64,000 nucleotides of DNA, from the NCBI GenBank assembly GCA_016937975.1, contig JAFGVN010000098.1, positions 1 to 64,000 of the forward strand, in the 5' to 3' direction. The stretch is from Clostridia bacterium (GTDB lineage Bacteria; Bacillota; Clostridia; Peptostreptococcales; Acidaminobacteraceae). The notes below the pieces were generated by a model, which saw only the letters and a program-made list of their open reading frames with translations, had not been told where the DNA came from and ran no database searches. How positions within the stretch are numbered: position 1 is the stretch's first letter; each line of letters begins with the position of its first letter. Positions 9,504 through 18,448 of this stretch are shown here, one piece after another. The translations under genes and the position numbers were made by a program.

Positions 9504-10544
9504 TTACTTGCTAACAAAGCTTAATTCAACCAGCAAAGTTTCAATGGCCAATACCGTATCAATACTGGTACTTTTCATTTGATAATCAATATTTGAACAT
9601 TTCTCTAGAATATCAGTCAAGGCTTCACTTGAAAACAGATGAATCTGCTGCATAATTTTCTTTATTGCATAAGGATGCTGTCCCAAAATTTTAGCAATGC
9701 TATTTTGATCATAACCATCCGCAACCAACATTTTCACTTTCTTTAAAAGTCTAAATTGACGTGAAATCATTGTGAAAATCATCTGAACCGCTTCTCCATG
9801 TTGAATCAGTTCATGCATAAGCAATATGCCTGTAGCAGCTTTTTTTTCCCCAATGGCTTCAACCATCATAAAGATATTTGCTTCTAAAGGTTTTTTTATA
9901 AAGGCATCTATATCTGCAATTTCTACAAAAGTTCTGCCTTGCAAAGAGGAACAGACCATTTTTATATCATTATCTACATCAAGTAGACCTTTTGAACTGT
10001 TCTTATCCAAATAGGATGTTCTATCAATCAAATAATTGAGAACCTGATGTTCAATATCACATCCCGCCAATTTTATTTTTTTATGAACCCATCTTTGATA
10101 AATGTTGGGTGACAACTTATCAAACTCAATTACCCTGCCTACATCATCAATGGATTTTGTAATTTTTTTTCTTTTATCTATGGCTGTGTTAGAAATGAAG
10201 ATTAACTTTGTTGCATCAGAAGGACTTGCAAAATACTCCAATAATCGATTTTCTGTTGCATCTGTTAACATATTCTTTTTACTCTTGAAATATGGTGCAT
10301 TTTTTACGACGACGATTTTCAAATCACTGAAAAAAGGAACCGTTTCACAGGTATCAATCAACTCATCCACCGTGACTTTTTCACCATCATATACCATATA
10401 ATTAAAATCCCTTGAACTTTCAGGTATATATTTCTCAACCATTTTTTGCAAATACTGCTCTATTAAATATTGTTCTTGACCATGAAATAAATAAACTGGT
10501 CTTAAACCCATTTTTATATCCTGATCGAATACTTCAAATCCCAT
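9504..10544 (-). CDS. holA: DNA polymerase III subunit delta
   Basis: Clamp-loader delta subunit that opens the beta sliding clamp. The 346 residues begin with PVYLFHGQEQYLIEQYLQKMV, the degenerate P-loop region typical of HolA. They continue with the DLKIVVVKNAPYF clamp-binding strand and end in the helical collar domain (LLKKVKMLVADGYDQNSIAKILGQHPYAIKKIMQQ). It is the normal length. holA downstream of comEC on the same strand is the common Firmicutes order (comEC-holA), with a 60-bp gap. The start ATG has GAAAGGTGA upstream. Confidence 0.94.
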   Translation of the reverse strand: MGFEVFDQDIKMGLRPVYLFHGQEQYLIEQYLQKMVEKYIPESSRDFNYMVYDGEKVTVDELIDTCETVPFFSDLKIVVVKNAPYFKSKKNMLTDATENRLLEYFASPSDATKLIFISNTAIDKRKKITKSIDDVGRVIEFDKLSPNIYQRWVHKKIKLAGCDIEHQVLNYLIDRTSYLDKNSSKGLLDVDNDIKMVCSSLQGRTFVEIADIDAFIKKPLEANIFMMVEAIGEKKAATGILLMHELIQHGEAVQMIFTMISRQFRLLKKVKMLVADGYDQNSIAKILGQHPYAIKKIMQQIHLFSSEALTDILEKCSNIDYQMKSTSIDTVLAIETLLVELSFVSK

Positions 10545-10604
10545 ACTTCACCTTTCACTTTCTGCACTACTAATGATACTATAAATTCATTGAGTTGTGA
10601 ATGT

Positions 10605-12632
10605 TTAATAGGTTTTAACAAACATCAGAGAAAATGGTAAAATCGTAATTTTAACGCAGCCATCTTGAGTTAAATAAAGTTTTGTTCCTAATCGTTGATA
10701 GCGTCGTATTACATCAGAATCGGGGTGTCCATAATAATTTTTGTTTACACATATCACACCAATTCTAGGATTAAGCATGTCAATAAAGTTTTGAGTTGAT
10801 GAAGAATCCGATCCGTGATGAGGAATTTTTAAAACATCTATTTGGTGTAAGTTGTTTAATTGCTTCTCCACTTCTTCTTCTATATCACCTGTAAATAGGA
10901 GTTTCCTCTCATAGGCTTCTAGCAATAAAACAAGGGATGCATTATTCCCTATTCCAACATCATCATAAAATATAGGTTTTATTTCGAGTTCTCCTATATC
11001 CTCTATTGTTTTCATTTCTTGACCATGTATTAATTTTAAATACGCGTTAGGAAATTGACCCAAAAAAAGAGTGTCATTTATAAAAGGTTCTAGAAATGTT
11101 AACCCACCCACATGGTCTGAATGCTCGTGAGAAATAAAAATATAATCTAGCTTGCTAATACCATTCTTTTTTAGAATATCTTCTATGAGGGGATACTCTG
11201 GGCCTGTATCAATCATCATATTTTTGAATCTATGTTCTATAAGTATAGCATCGCCTTGATTCACATCAAGAAAGTAGATTTCAATTGCATACCACTTATA
11301 AATGACCACCATTGATGCAAAAAGTATGACTATACCTAGAATTTTCATTTTATTTTTAATTTCAAACCAGCATATTATAATAAAGTAGAAAAATACAATT
11401 TGATACAGTGATGGAGAACACACCGTTTTCAAGAAAATATTTTGATGCATAAAATAATTGAACTTCTCGACAAATCCTATGATCAATTCAACCAAAGTGC
11501 TCATAAAAGGTAAAGGAAACAATATTGGTATAAACATCATATAAAACACAACTGTGATTAAAGGTACTGTGATTAAGTTAATCACAAAGCTCAAAATGTG
11601 GAAGGTGTTCTGATGATAAATCACAAGGGGCAATAACATAAGTTGTATACCTAAAGGAAGCCAAATCTCAGATTTAAGCTGTTTTAAATATGGCAATAAA
11701 GTACCTATGCATAATAATGCTATAAAGGAAAATTGAAATCCTGTATGTAAAATTGCATAGGGATTTATGAGCATTACCACAATACCAACACCACTTAAAC
11801 TCGAAAGCAAATCATAAGGTCTGTTAACTTTCAAAGCAAGATCAACACATAAAAACATCATTAATGCTCTCAATGCCGAATAGGGTACACCAACAAGAAT
11901 AACGTAAAATGTAATAATGATATAAGTCATGACCTGTTTGTATTCAAATTTTTTTAATATCAAAAGTAGCGCGCCAATAAACGCCCCAATATGTAACCCG
12001 GATATGGCAAAAACATGACTTACACCGTTTTCTTGAAATATTTTTTTCATATCAGAATCGATTTTTGAAGTGTCTCCTAAAAACAAGCCTTTAATATAAC
12101 CTGAATAATCATCTGAATAAGTACTTTTTATTTCATTTTCTATATGAATATATAGTTTTTGAAATAAAGTATATTTAACTTCTATGGGTATTAACTTTAT
12201 TTCAGACAGATTTAAATTTTGAATAAAACCTAAACTATTCAAATAATCCCTATAAGAAAATGTATTGGGATTTCTATGTTCGTAAGATGTTTTATCCCAC
12301 GAAACCTTATATTTACCTGCTGGCAAACGTCTATCTGTATCATTTCTAATAAAAACTTTCTTCTGATTGAAAGTCATATAATAATTAGACTTATATGCAT
12401 GTAATTCGCCTTGATAATTTCCAGGATTCAAAACTTGTTCAAATATGCTTTTCCTTATAAAAAAACTCATAACTAAGATGAGTAAAATAACTAAAAAAAC
12501 ATATTTTTGTTGACCTTTTATGGTAAGCATCAGAAACATTATAATCGCTATTGCCATCCAGTAGTTTTGATTGATTAACAGGATTGTAATTAATACTAGG
12601 AAAAAAAAGATAACAAGTAAAGGTCTAGACAT
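10605..12632 (-). CDS. comEC: ComEC/Rec2 DNA-uptake channel
   Basis: Inner-membrane channel that takes up single-stranded DNA during transformation. The 675 residues have an N-terminal membrane pair and OB-like DUF4131 region, the multi-spanning Competence domain (GLFLGDTSKIDSDMKKIFQENGVSHVFAISGLHIG is diagnostic) and a C-terminal metallo-beta-lactamase domain with HEHSDHVGG and IPHHGSDSS. The ORF track starts 15 codons earlier, but ATG at MSRPLL has an AGGAGG site at good spacing, so I use that. A TTGACA-N17-TAAATT promoter lies just upstream. Pilus assembly genes for uptake (comG type) are not in this window. Confidence 0.95.
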   Translation of the reverse strand: MSRPLLVIFFFLVLITILLINQNYWMAIAIIMFLMLTIKGQQKYVFLVILLILVMSFFIRKSIFEQVLNPGNYQGELHAYKSNYYMTFNQKKVFIRNDTDRRLPAGKYKVSWDKTSYEHRNPNTFSYRDYLNSLGFIQNLNLSEIKLIPIEVKYTLFQKLYIHIENEIKSTYSDDYSGYIKGLFLGDTSKIDSDMKKIFQENGVSHVFAISGLHIGAFIGALLLILKKFEYKQVMTYIIITFYVILVGVPYSALRALMMFLCVDLALKVNRPYDLLSSLSGVGIVVMLINPYAILHTGFQFSFIALLCIGTLLPYLKQLKSEIWLPLGIQLMLLPLVIYHQNTFHILSFVINLITVPLITVVFYMMFIPILFPLPFMSTLVELIIGFVEKFNYFMHQNIFLKTVCSPSLYQIVFFYFIIICWFEIKNKMKILGIVILFASMVVIYKWYAIEIYFLDVNQGDAILIEHRFKNMMIDTGPEYPLIEDILKKNGISKLDYIFISHEHSDHVGGLTFLEPFINDTLFLGQFPNAYLKLIHGQEMKTIEDIGELEIKPIFYDDVGIGNNASLVLLLEAYERKLLFTGDIEEEVEKQLNNLHQIDVLKIPHHGSDSSSTQNFIDMLNPRIGVICVNKNYYGHPDSDVIRRYQRLGTKLYLTQDGCVKITILPFSLMFVKTY

Positions 12633-12648
12633 ATATCCTCCTGTTAAC

Positions 12649-12677
12649 AATTTATTCCATAATTTACCAATTGTCAA
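12649..12677 (-). promoter_or_regulatory. Candidate promoter of comEC
   Basis: Perfect TTGACA (12672-12677) with a weak -10 TAAATT (12649-12654) at 17-bp spacing. It is placed just upstream of the ribosome site at the corrected comEC start. Confidence 0.45.
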
Positions 12678-12769
12678 TTCAATTTAATATACGTCCTTAA
12701 AAATCTGAACAACTATTGTAAGCATTCAAGGGTTCTAAAAGGTATTGTTATTATAAAACAAGTCTTAAC

Positions 12770-12796
12770 AAAAAAGTAAGGCTATGCCTTACTTTT
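12770..12796 (-). terminator. Terminator containing the stop codon of the YibE/F gene
   Basis: AAAAGTAAGGC-ATA-GCCTTACTTTT followed by U residues on the minus strand. The stop codon TAG of the preceding gene lies at the loop. Confidence 0.9.
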
Positions 12797-13891
12797 ACCT
12801 ACATGAAAACGATAATCTTTAATTAATGCGACCGAAATAACTGCTGTTATTGGTATTGTTAATACCAATCCGATGCTGCCTGCAATTGAACGAATGACCT
12901 CAGTAGCTATGACATCTAAATTAATCATTCTAATCAGAGAATCATTGTTTGCCATAAATAAAAGCAACAATGGCAACATACTCCCTGTATAAGCTAAGAT
13001 TAAGGTATTAGACATTGTTCCCATAATATCACGACCGACACGCATACCGGATTTAAAAAGACTTTTCATGGACAATGATGCATTGACATTATGAAGTTCA
13101 TCGATGGAAGAAGCAATTGACATTGCAACGTCCATGATTGCTCCTAAAGCACCTAATAAAATTGCTGAAAATAATAAATGCTGAAAATTAAAAGTAACAC
13201 CTTGCACGTTGAGTAGCATAATCGCTTCATCAGAAGTCATACCTGTCAATTTAACTTGATGACTTATAAAAATTGATAACCCACCTGCAATCATAACACC
13301 AAGAGTAGTCCCTACAATAGCTGCAAAGGATTTTTTTGTTAGACCAGAAATAACAGATACCGTTATAACAGTAATAAATATTGCAACAACAACAGTCACA
13401 AGGACTGCATTATAACCTCTTAACAGTAATGGTAATTCAACCATAAAAATAAAGAAAACCGTTACAAATAAAGTAAAAATTGTTTTTAAGCCTTGTAATC
13501 TACCAACCATTAAAAGAGCAAAGGCAAAAGCTATTAAAAGCCAATAAATATAGGTGTCTCTTACCTCACTTGCAATGTAGTACTCTACAGTACCATCTTG
13601 ATAAGTTTCTACTGATAGTAAAACTTTCTGATGTAACTCGACTTCAATGTCCATTACATATGAATCAGAAAGATAATTCTCTATTAATACAGTTTCACCT
13701 TTATGCTCACCGGTTAAAATCTCTACTGTGACCAATTGGACTTTAGAAATAAAACTTTGTTCTGCATCCTCTTCTTCAATTGCAATGACCTCACCTTTTT
13801 CCATGGTTCTTTCCAACTCATACTCATCGGCAAAGGACAAGTTAGGAAACATAAAAAGCAAAGTTAAAATAATTAATAATATTTTCTTCAT
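12782..13891 (-). CDS. YibE/F-family multi-spanning membrane protein
   Basis: A 369-residue protein with a cleavable signal sequence (MKKILLIILTLLFMFPNLSFA). An extracytoplasmic beta-rich segment (about 22-115) contains the YibE-like phrase VEILTGEHKGETVLIENYL, and at least seven membrane helices follow. The middle motif LGALGAIMDVAMSIASSIDEL is the hallmark of the YibE/F family. Members are found widely in Firmicutes; a transport or efflux role has been proposed, but I know of no proven substrate. The gene stands alone with its own ribosome site (AGAAGGAG) and a terminator that swallows its stop codon. Confidence 0.85.
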   Translation of the reverse strand: MKKILLIILTLLFMFPNLSFADEYELERTMEKGEVIAIEEEDAEQSFISKVQLVTVEILTGEHKGETVLIENYLSDSYVMDIEVELHQKVLLSVETYQDGTVEYYIASEVRDTYIYWLLIAFAFALLMVGRLQGLKTIFTLFVTVFFIFMVELPLLLRGYNAVLVTVVVAIFITVITVSVISGLTKKSFAAIVGTTLGVMIAGGLSIFISHQVKLTGMTSDEAIMLLNVQGVTFNFQHLLFSAILLGALGAIMDVAMSIASSIDELHNVNASLSMKSLFKSGMRVGRDIMGTMSNTLILAYTGSMLPLLLLFMANNDSLIRMINLDVIATEVIRSIAGSIGLVLTIPITAVISVALIKDYRFHVGKSKA

Positions 13892-13947
13892 AGAACACTC
13901 CTTCTGCTTTTATATTTTAACATTATTTCCATGGACTCAAAAGAAAA

Positions 13948-13967
13948 AAATCACCCGTAGGTGATTT
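13948..13967 (-). terminator. Terminator of the ECF S-component gene
   Basis: Minus-strand AAATCACC-TACG-GGTGATTT followed by a U-run, starting at the base next to the stop codon (13968). Confidence 0.88.
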
Positions 13968-14522
13968 CTAATTTTCTTTGTCGTAAATATTTTCAAATGG
14001 ACCGGAAATAGGCACATAAAATACTAAGGATGCAGCGATACCAAAGCCAACTTGAATGAAGTTTGGAATTACACCAAATGCAGCATAAGCAAGGGCTGTA
14101 TCTCCTCCTAAGTCTTCAATCACAAATGAGCCTAAGATCAAATCTACTAAGAAGTAACCTCCAACCACAACAATACTTGCAATCACAGCATGATAAATTG
14201 TACGAAGTGTTTTATTCATAGATCGCTTATCACCTTTAAGTGATTTATAAGCAATACCAACACCAAATGCCAAAAGACCTTTTACAACAAAAGTGCCTAA
14301 CATGTAAATTGCATAACCACTAGCATAATCTGCTAAAGCTGAGCCAAATGCTGCAGCAACTGCACCATATACAGGTCCTAACAACATACCTGATAACATT
14401 ACTGCCAAATCACCGAAATGCATATAACCCCATCCAAAAGATATTGGGAATTTAATCATCCAAGTTGTAATAAATACTAATGCTGCGAATATACCTGTAA
14501 AAACTATTCTTTTTGTTTTCAT
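13968..14522 (-). CDS. ECF transporter S component, substrate unknown
   Basis: A 184-residue membrane protein with five to six hydrophobic helices and the arrangement of energy-coupling-factor S components (COG4720-like): KRIVFTGIFAALVFITTWM at the start, then GYMHFGDLAVMLSGMLLGPVYGAVAAAFGSALADY. S components bind a vitamin or precursor and dock on a shared EcfA-EcfA'-EcfT module, which is not in this window. The ORF track begins 13 codons earlier; ATG at MKTKRIVF has a perfect GAGGAGG site, so I start there. I looked for a vitamin riboswitch in the roughly 85-bp leader and recognised none, so the substrate cannot be inferred. Confidence 0.85.
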   Translation of the reverse strand: MKTKRIVFTGIFAALVFITTWMIKFPISFGWGYMHFGDLAVMLSGMLLGPVYGAVAAAFGSALADYASGYAIYMLGTFVVKGLLAFGVGIAYKSLKGDKRSMNKTLRTIYHAVIASIVVVGGYFLVDLILGSFVIEDLGGDTALAYAAFGVIPNFIQVGFGIAASLVFYVPISGPFENIYDKEN

Positions 14523-14600
14523 ACTTCCTCCTCGAAATTCACTTTGGGAAAAGCATATCAAGGCTATAAGATTTTGTAAAACAAATTAGGAAGATGTAAT

Positions 14601-14632
14601 AAAAAACCATACAATTAAAGAGAATTGTATGG
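14601..14632 (-). terminator. Terminator of the exported-protein gene
   Basis: CCATACAATT-N6-AATTGTATGG, a perfect 10-bp stem followed by six U residues on the minus strand, eight bases after the stop codon. Confidence 0.92.
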
Positions 14633-14639
14633 CTACAAT

Positions 14640-16037
14640 TTATTTGGTTGATAAAATGTGTATGGCCTTTTGATTTTTTTCCCAAAGCGCCAAGTGGTTC
14701 ATATTCATCGTTGGTAAAACACTAAAATTATTATGATCAATGAACATATACCCTTCATAGGCATCACTTGAAATAATTAATTTTTCATCATCTAAAGTGA
14801 TTAAATAGCCCTCATTGACATAATAATTCACCTTATCTTCAAATACATTGAATGCATTTAAATCCTCATTAACGATAACATCATAAGAATCCTTCATGAT
14901 TCTAAAGACCTGATGTGTTTCAGAATCCTTTGCAAATACAATATAGCTATCATTTAAATTGGATACTTCAACTGTACTATTTAATGTCAGGGCAGGTAAT
15001 TCCAGATTTATTTCTTGAAAACTTTGATCATCAAAATTATAAGTCATTAAACCTTCAATGGAAAATGTATCATTGATTGATCCTATAAAAACACTTACAT
15101 CGTGGTTGTTCCAATAAATTTTTGAGAAAATATCTTTATCCATTTGTGAAGAGTCTAAATATTTAATAGATTTTTTATCTACGTCATAATAGCCAATTCG
15201 CTTTGAAATAAGATCGATACCATCAATAAGATTGTTGGCATATTCGCTTTCTTTTGTATAATAATAGCAAACATATTCATCCTCTGACGACCAAGACAAT
15301 TCAGCCCCATAAACTTCATCAGCATATAATTTCCCTGAATCAGCACCGTATATTGAAAAATAGCTTTCTTCCAAAGCATCTAATCGATATTCTATGGAAA
15401 CATATCCTCCTTTGGGTGATATTTGAATTTGATGATCAAAATTTGCTAAATCAAAATTTTCCAAAGGTATATTTATGGTTCTATAGAAATCTTTCTCAAA
15501 ATTATATGTCACTAAAGTTGTTTTATCATGGTGATAATACAAAATCTTTGTCTTATCATCAGAAACTTTAAAGAGTAATTTACCATTGAAGGTTGCATTC
15601 TCAGCAAGGACATTATAGGTTCCATCTTTTAGTAAGCCAATAGTTGTATCTTTGGTACATAAAGTTCCATAGTCCGGAATCTCCATGACAAAAGTATATG
15701 CACCAAAATCTACAGTATCACTTATCAAACTTTCATAATTCATCAACTCGTTTTTTGTCGTATCAAAGATATAACTACCACTGATGTTATCCATAACACC
15801 TTCTATATATAAAAGTTCATTATCAATCCATTTAATAGAAGTAATTTCACTAAAACTTTGAATGATTATTTCCTGTCCTGAACTCATAATATTCGATTGT
15901 GATAACTCATAAATTTTAACCTCTTTGTCCAAAGTCGTTATTTCTTCATTAAGCGTTTGCTTTATGATGACAATCATAAGCACTAAAACGATAAATAAAA
16001 AAACAGTTTTAGAGATTCGTTTGGTCCATATTTGCAT
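14640..16037 (-). CDS. Membrane-anchored extracytoplasmic protein, beta-propeller-like
   Basis: I do not recognise the family. The corrected 465-residue protein has a basic start (MQIWTKRISK), one strong membrane helix (TVFLFIVLVLMIVIIKQT, about 11-28) and a large outside domain. That domain is made of repeated strand-rich units with aromatic and aspartate turns (ELSWSSEDEYVCYYY, KIYWNNHDVSVFIGS), suggestive of a TolB- or WD-like propeller. The ORF track starts 28 codons earlier, but only this ATG has a GAGGA site. Its first 29 bases overlap the end of the methyltransferase gene, so the two are translationally coupled. Its link to methylation is unclear. Confidence 0.6.
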   Translation of the reverse strand: MQIWTKRISKTVFLFIVLVLMIVIIKQTLNEEITTLDKEVKIYELSQSNIMSSGQEIIIQSFSEITSIKWIDNELLYIEGVMDNISGSYIFDTTKNELMNYESLISDTVDFGAYTFVMEIPDYGTLCTKDTTIGLLKDGTYNVLAENATFNGKLLFKVSDDKTKILYYHHDKTTLVTYNFEKDFYRTINIPLENFDLANFDHQIQISPKGGYVSIEYRLDALEESYFSIYGADSGKLYADEVYGAELSWSSEDEYVCYYYTKESEYANNLIDGIDLISKRIGYYDVDKKSIKYLDSSQMDKDIFSKIYWNNHDVSVFIGSINDTFSIEGLMTYNFDDQSFQEINLELPALTLNSTVEVSNLNDSYIVFAKDSETHQVFRIMKDSYDVIVNEDLNAFNVFEDKVNYYVNEGYLITLDDEKLIISSDAYEGYMFIDHNNFSVLPTMNMNHLALWEKNQKAIHILSTK

Positions 16038-17922
16038 TGATTCCTCGCTTCTTGTATAACATTTCAATATGTAATATATCCTCTTTATTAAAATTAAATG
16101 CTTGATATATAATTTTGTCAATTAAATCTCGTTCCATACTACAATATCCATTTTTTATCATTTTTTCACTTGCTTCTTCTATGAGCAGTGTTTGTTTTTC
16201 ATCAAATAAGGGAACAGGTATTAAACTTAACGGGCTGGCATACAGTTCTAAATATTGTCCTTTTCTTTTACCACGGTTATACAACCAAAAATATACAAAT
16301 TTTGAATTGAGATATCCAGTTAACAGTTTCAGCGGTCCTTTTGTTATAAAATATACATCTGCACTTGCATAAAAAGGCTGGTCCGTATATGCAAAAGTGT
16401 TGGACATCGCTCTTTGAGGTACAACTATTTTTTCACCTTCAAAAATATCAGGATCTCTATACCACTGCAATGCATACCACTTTCTCTTACCATTTTTGAC
16501 TTCTCTTCTTTCGTCAAGTACAGGTTTAAAAGGAAGCAAATGGTTTGTTTCATCAGTATTAAGAGTTGTATCATCTGTAATGTACAATATATATCGAATG
16601 GTATTACTTTGGATGGTGTACTTCTTAATATCACTATTTTTATAAAATGGTTTTGATTTTTCACTAAGTTCATAATTTAAAACAAAGATGCCATCTTCCT
16701 TATGAATTTGATGTTTCCCTATATTTTCCTTACTCAGTTTAGTGTCTAGCATTTTCTGAGTAACTTTATCAGCTCCTGATACAATACCTTGATTAATTTG
16801 AGCAAAATTGAATAATCTAAATGGTGTAGCCTGAATGACCTTTTCAATGATTTGATAATAGCTTTGATTTTCATATAATAAAATATTATTGGATTCACTA
16901 AAAAGCTTCAAATGGTCCATATGATAAGAAACATCCGTTAAATCTTCTAAAGTGACAACCTTTTGATTTGAAAGGACTTGTATAGAGCATAATCCCTCTT
17001 TTTTACGAGACAAAGAAAAAATTAAGTTATGCATACCCTTTGCTTCAGAAAAAAGTTTAATTTCATCTAAATTAACTAAACGCTTAAAAGATGTTTCTTC
17101 TTTTATATAGGCTCTTAATTTTGAAGCGCCATCTGCAGTAATCCAATAATTAGTTGTAATAAAGGTTAGCAAACCGTCTGTTTTAAGGAGTTTCATTCCC
17201 TTATAGATAAAGAAATAAAAAAGATCCATCTTACCTTCGTAGCCTTTTAAATGCCTATACTTATCAAAAAGTGCCTTATTCCCTTTTTCACCTACATAGG
17301 GGGGATTACCAACAATTAAGTCAAATTTTAAATGCTCATCCATCAACAAGGTATCCATATGAAATAAATGGATATTTTCAACAGGTTCATTGGATTTTAA
17401 GAGTTGTTCAATAAACCATAGTTTACAAACCTTTAAAGTATCCTCATTTATATCATAACCATACAATTGATTTATGATACTTGTAGCATTAACTTTTATG
17501 TCATGTATTTTATTCCATTTCTCAATCAGCTCAAAGGAAGTGTGTAAGAATACGCCTGAACCGCAGCTGATATCAGCGATTTTCATAGAGGATAGAATTT
17601 CTGATACTTCACTAAAGTTTTCAAGGACTTGATCTTCAAGAAACAAAATCCTACAATATTCTTCGCTGAGGAATTTATTCTGAACAAAGTAATCATAAAA
17701 GGACATTCTTACCATAGATTTTGCAAGGCTCTTAGGTGTATAATAACTCCCAGTTAAAACTCGAACTTCATCTTCAATATAGCGATCAAAGTCTTCAAAA
17801 TCAACTTGGACGGAGTCCATCCAACCTTGAAACTCAATGAATTGACCTAGTAAATCCATATCATATGTATACTTTTTTGAAATATAGTTCATTAAATTAT
17901 TAATATAAGAATGCGTATTCAT
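16009..17922 (-). CDS. Solitary N6-adenine DNA methyltransferase, Eco57I/TaqI type (CamA-like)
   Basis: Transfers a methyl group from S-adenosylmethionine to adenine N6 in a specific DNA site. The 637 residues show motif I (ADISCGSGVF, about 116-125), the catalytic NPPY (about 206-209), the Eco57I-like TNYWITADGASKLR block, and a C-terminal TaqI-type target-recognition half with two similar strand-rich segments. There is no nuclease domain and no restriction gene nearby, so it looks like an orphan enzyme. The fold and size resemble CamA, the conserved clostridial orphan methylase linked to sporulation. Identity with CamA and its target are inference. The track starts at a TTG four codons earlier; ATG behind GGAGAG is better. 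Confidence 0.85.
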   Translation of the reverse strand: MNTHSYINNLMNYISKKYTYDMDLLGQFIEFQGWMDSVQVDFEDFDRYIEDEVRVLTGSYYTPKSLAKSMVRMSFYDYFVQNKFLSEEYCRILFLEDQVLENFSEVSEILSSMKIADISCGSGVFLHTSFELIEKWNKIHDIKVNATSIINQLYGYDINEDTLKVCKLWFIEQLLKSNEPVENIHLFHMDTLLMDEHLKFDLIVGNPPYVGEKGNKALFDKYRHLKGYEGKMDLFYFFIYKGMKLLKTDGLLTFITTNYWITADGASKLRAYIKEETSFKRLVNLDEIKLFSEAKGMHNLIFSLSRKKEGLCSIQVLSNQKVVTLEDLTDVSYHMDHLKLFSESNNILLYENQSYYQIIEKVIQATPFRLFNFAQINQGIVSGADKVTQKMLDTKLSKENIGKHQIHKEDGIFVLNYELSEKSKPFYKNSDIKKYTIQSNTIRYILYITDDTTLNTDETNHLLPFKPVLDERREVKNGKRKWYALQWYRDPDIFEGEKIVVPQRAMSNTFAYTDQPFYASADVYFITKGPLKLLTGYLNSKFVYFWLYNRGKRKGQYLELYASPLSLIPVPLFDEKQTLLIEEASEKMIKNGYCSMERDLIDKIIYQAFNFNKEDILHIEMLYKKRGINANMDQTNL

Positions 17923-17932
17923 GATTCTCTCC

Positions 17933-17957
17933 AAAAAAACCTGACTTTCGTCAGGTT
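17933..17957 (-). terminator. Terminator directly against the methyltransferase ribosome site
   Basis: AACCTGAC-GAAA-GTCAGGTT with a GNRA-type loop, followed by seven U residues on the minus strand. The stem includes part of the stop codon of the upstream gene (17956-17958). The U-run runs straight into the GGAGAG site of the methyltransferase. Confidence 0.9.
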
Positions 17958-18375
17958 ATTTTATCATCTTTTTATATTTCCCATCAGCGACTTTTGTTAC
18001 GCCATCAATTTTTTGAATGATTACATCAATCAACAAATCAATATCATTTATTGTAACGTCTATACCCTTTTTCTTCAAATATTTCATAATCGTAATTAAA
18101 CGAATATGGTATGAATTCGGATTTTTAAAATAAGGATGTTTTTCAATTAACTTTTGTATGTGTTCTTGATCCACATTGCTAAGATCCATTTGATTTTTAT
18201 TTTCTATTTGTTTCTCAATCACAGACAAATAAGATGTTAACTTCTCCTTATGATCCTCTTCATTAGAAATTAATTCTTTAATATTCTTTATCAGGTCATC
18301 AACGCCAATGGTTTCCGTATTGGCGGAGGACCCGTCATCTGAATTTTCAGGATGATCTGAAAAAACCAGCTTCAT
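17956..18375 (-). CDS. Hypothetical soluble protein upstream of the methyltransferase
   Basis: I do not recognise this 139-residue protein. Its N-terminal 25 residues are polar and Ser/Asp-rich. The middle (about 30-65) is a charged helix that may form a coiled coil, and the C-terminal part is mixed helix with YHIRLITIMKYLKKKGIDVTINDIDLLIDVII. No membrane segment or cysteine motif is present. I start at MKLVF, which follows GAGGAGAG; the ORF track start seven codons earlier has no ribosome site. It lies 73 bp after the next unknown gene and just before the methyltransferase, separated from it by a strong terminator. Confidence 0.6.
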   Translation of the reverse strand: MKLVFSDHPENSDDGSSANTETIGVDDLIKNIKELISNEEDHKEKLTSYLSVIEKQIENKNQMDLSNVDQEHIQKLIEKHPYFKNPNSYHIRLITIMKYLKKKGIDVTINDIDLLIDVIIQKIDGVTKVADGKYKKMIK

Positions 18376-18448
18376 TGGTGCTCTCCTCTCTTTCATAAAC
18401 TAAGTAATAACATTTTCATTTTACTATCATTGACAGTTCATGTCAATT

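Noticed and set aside
14523-14606. Vitamin riboswitch before the ECF S component
   Set aside because: The leader is about 85 bases and shows no TPP, preQ1, THF, cobalamin or FMN core motifs I can recognise.
16009-17922. Restriction-modification or BREX/DISARM defence locus
   Set aside because: No nuclease, helicase, ATPase or specificity gene nearby; the enzyme appears solitary.
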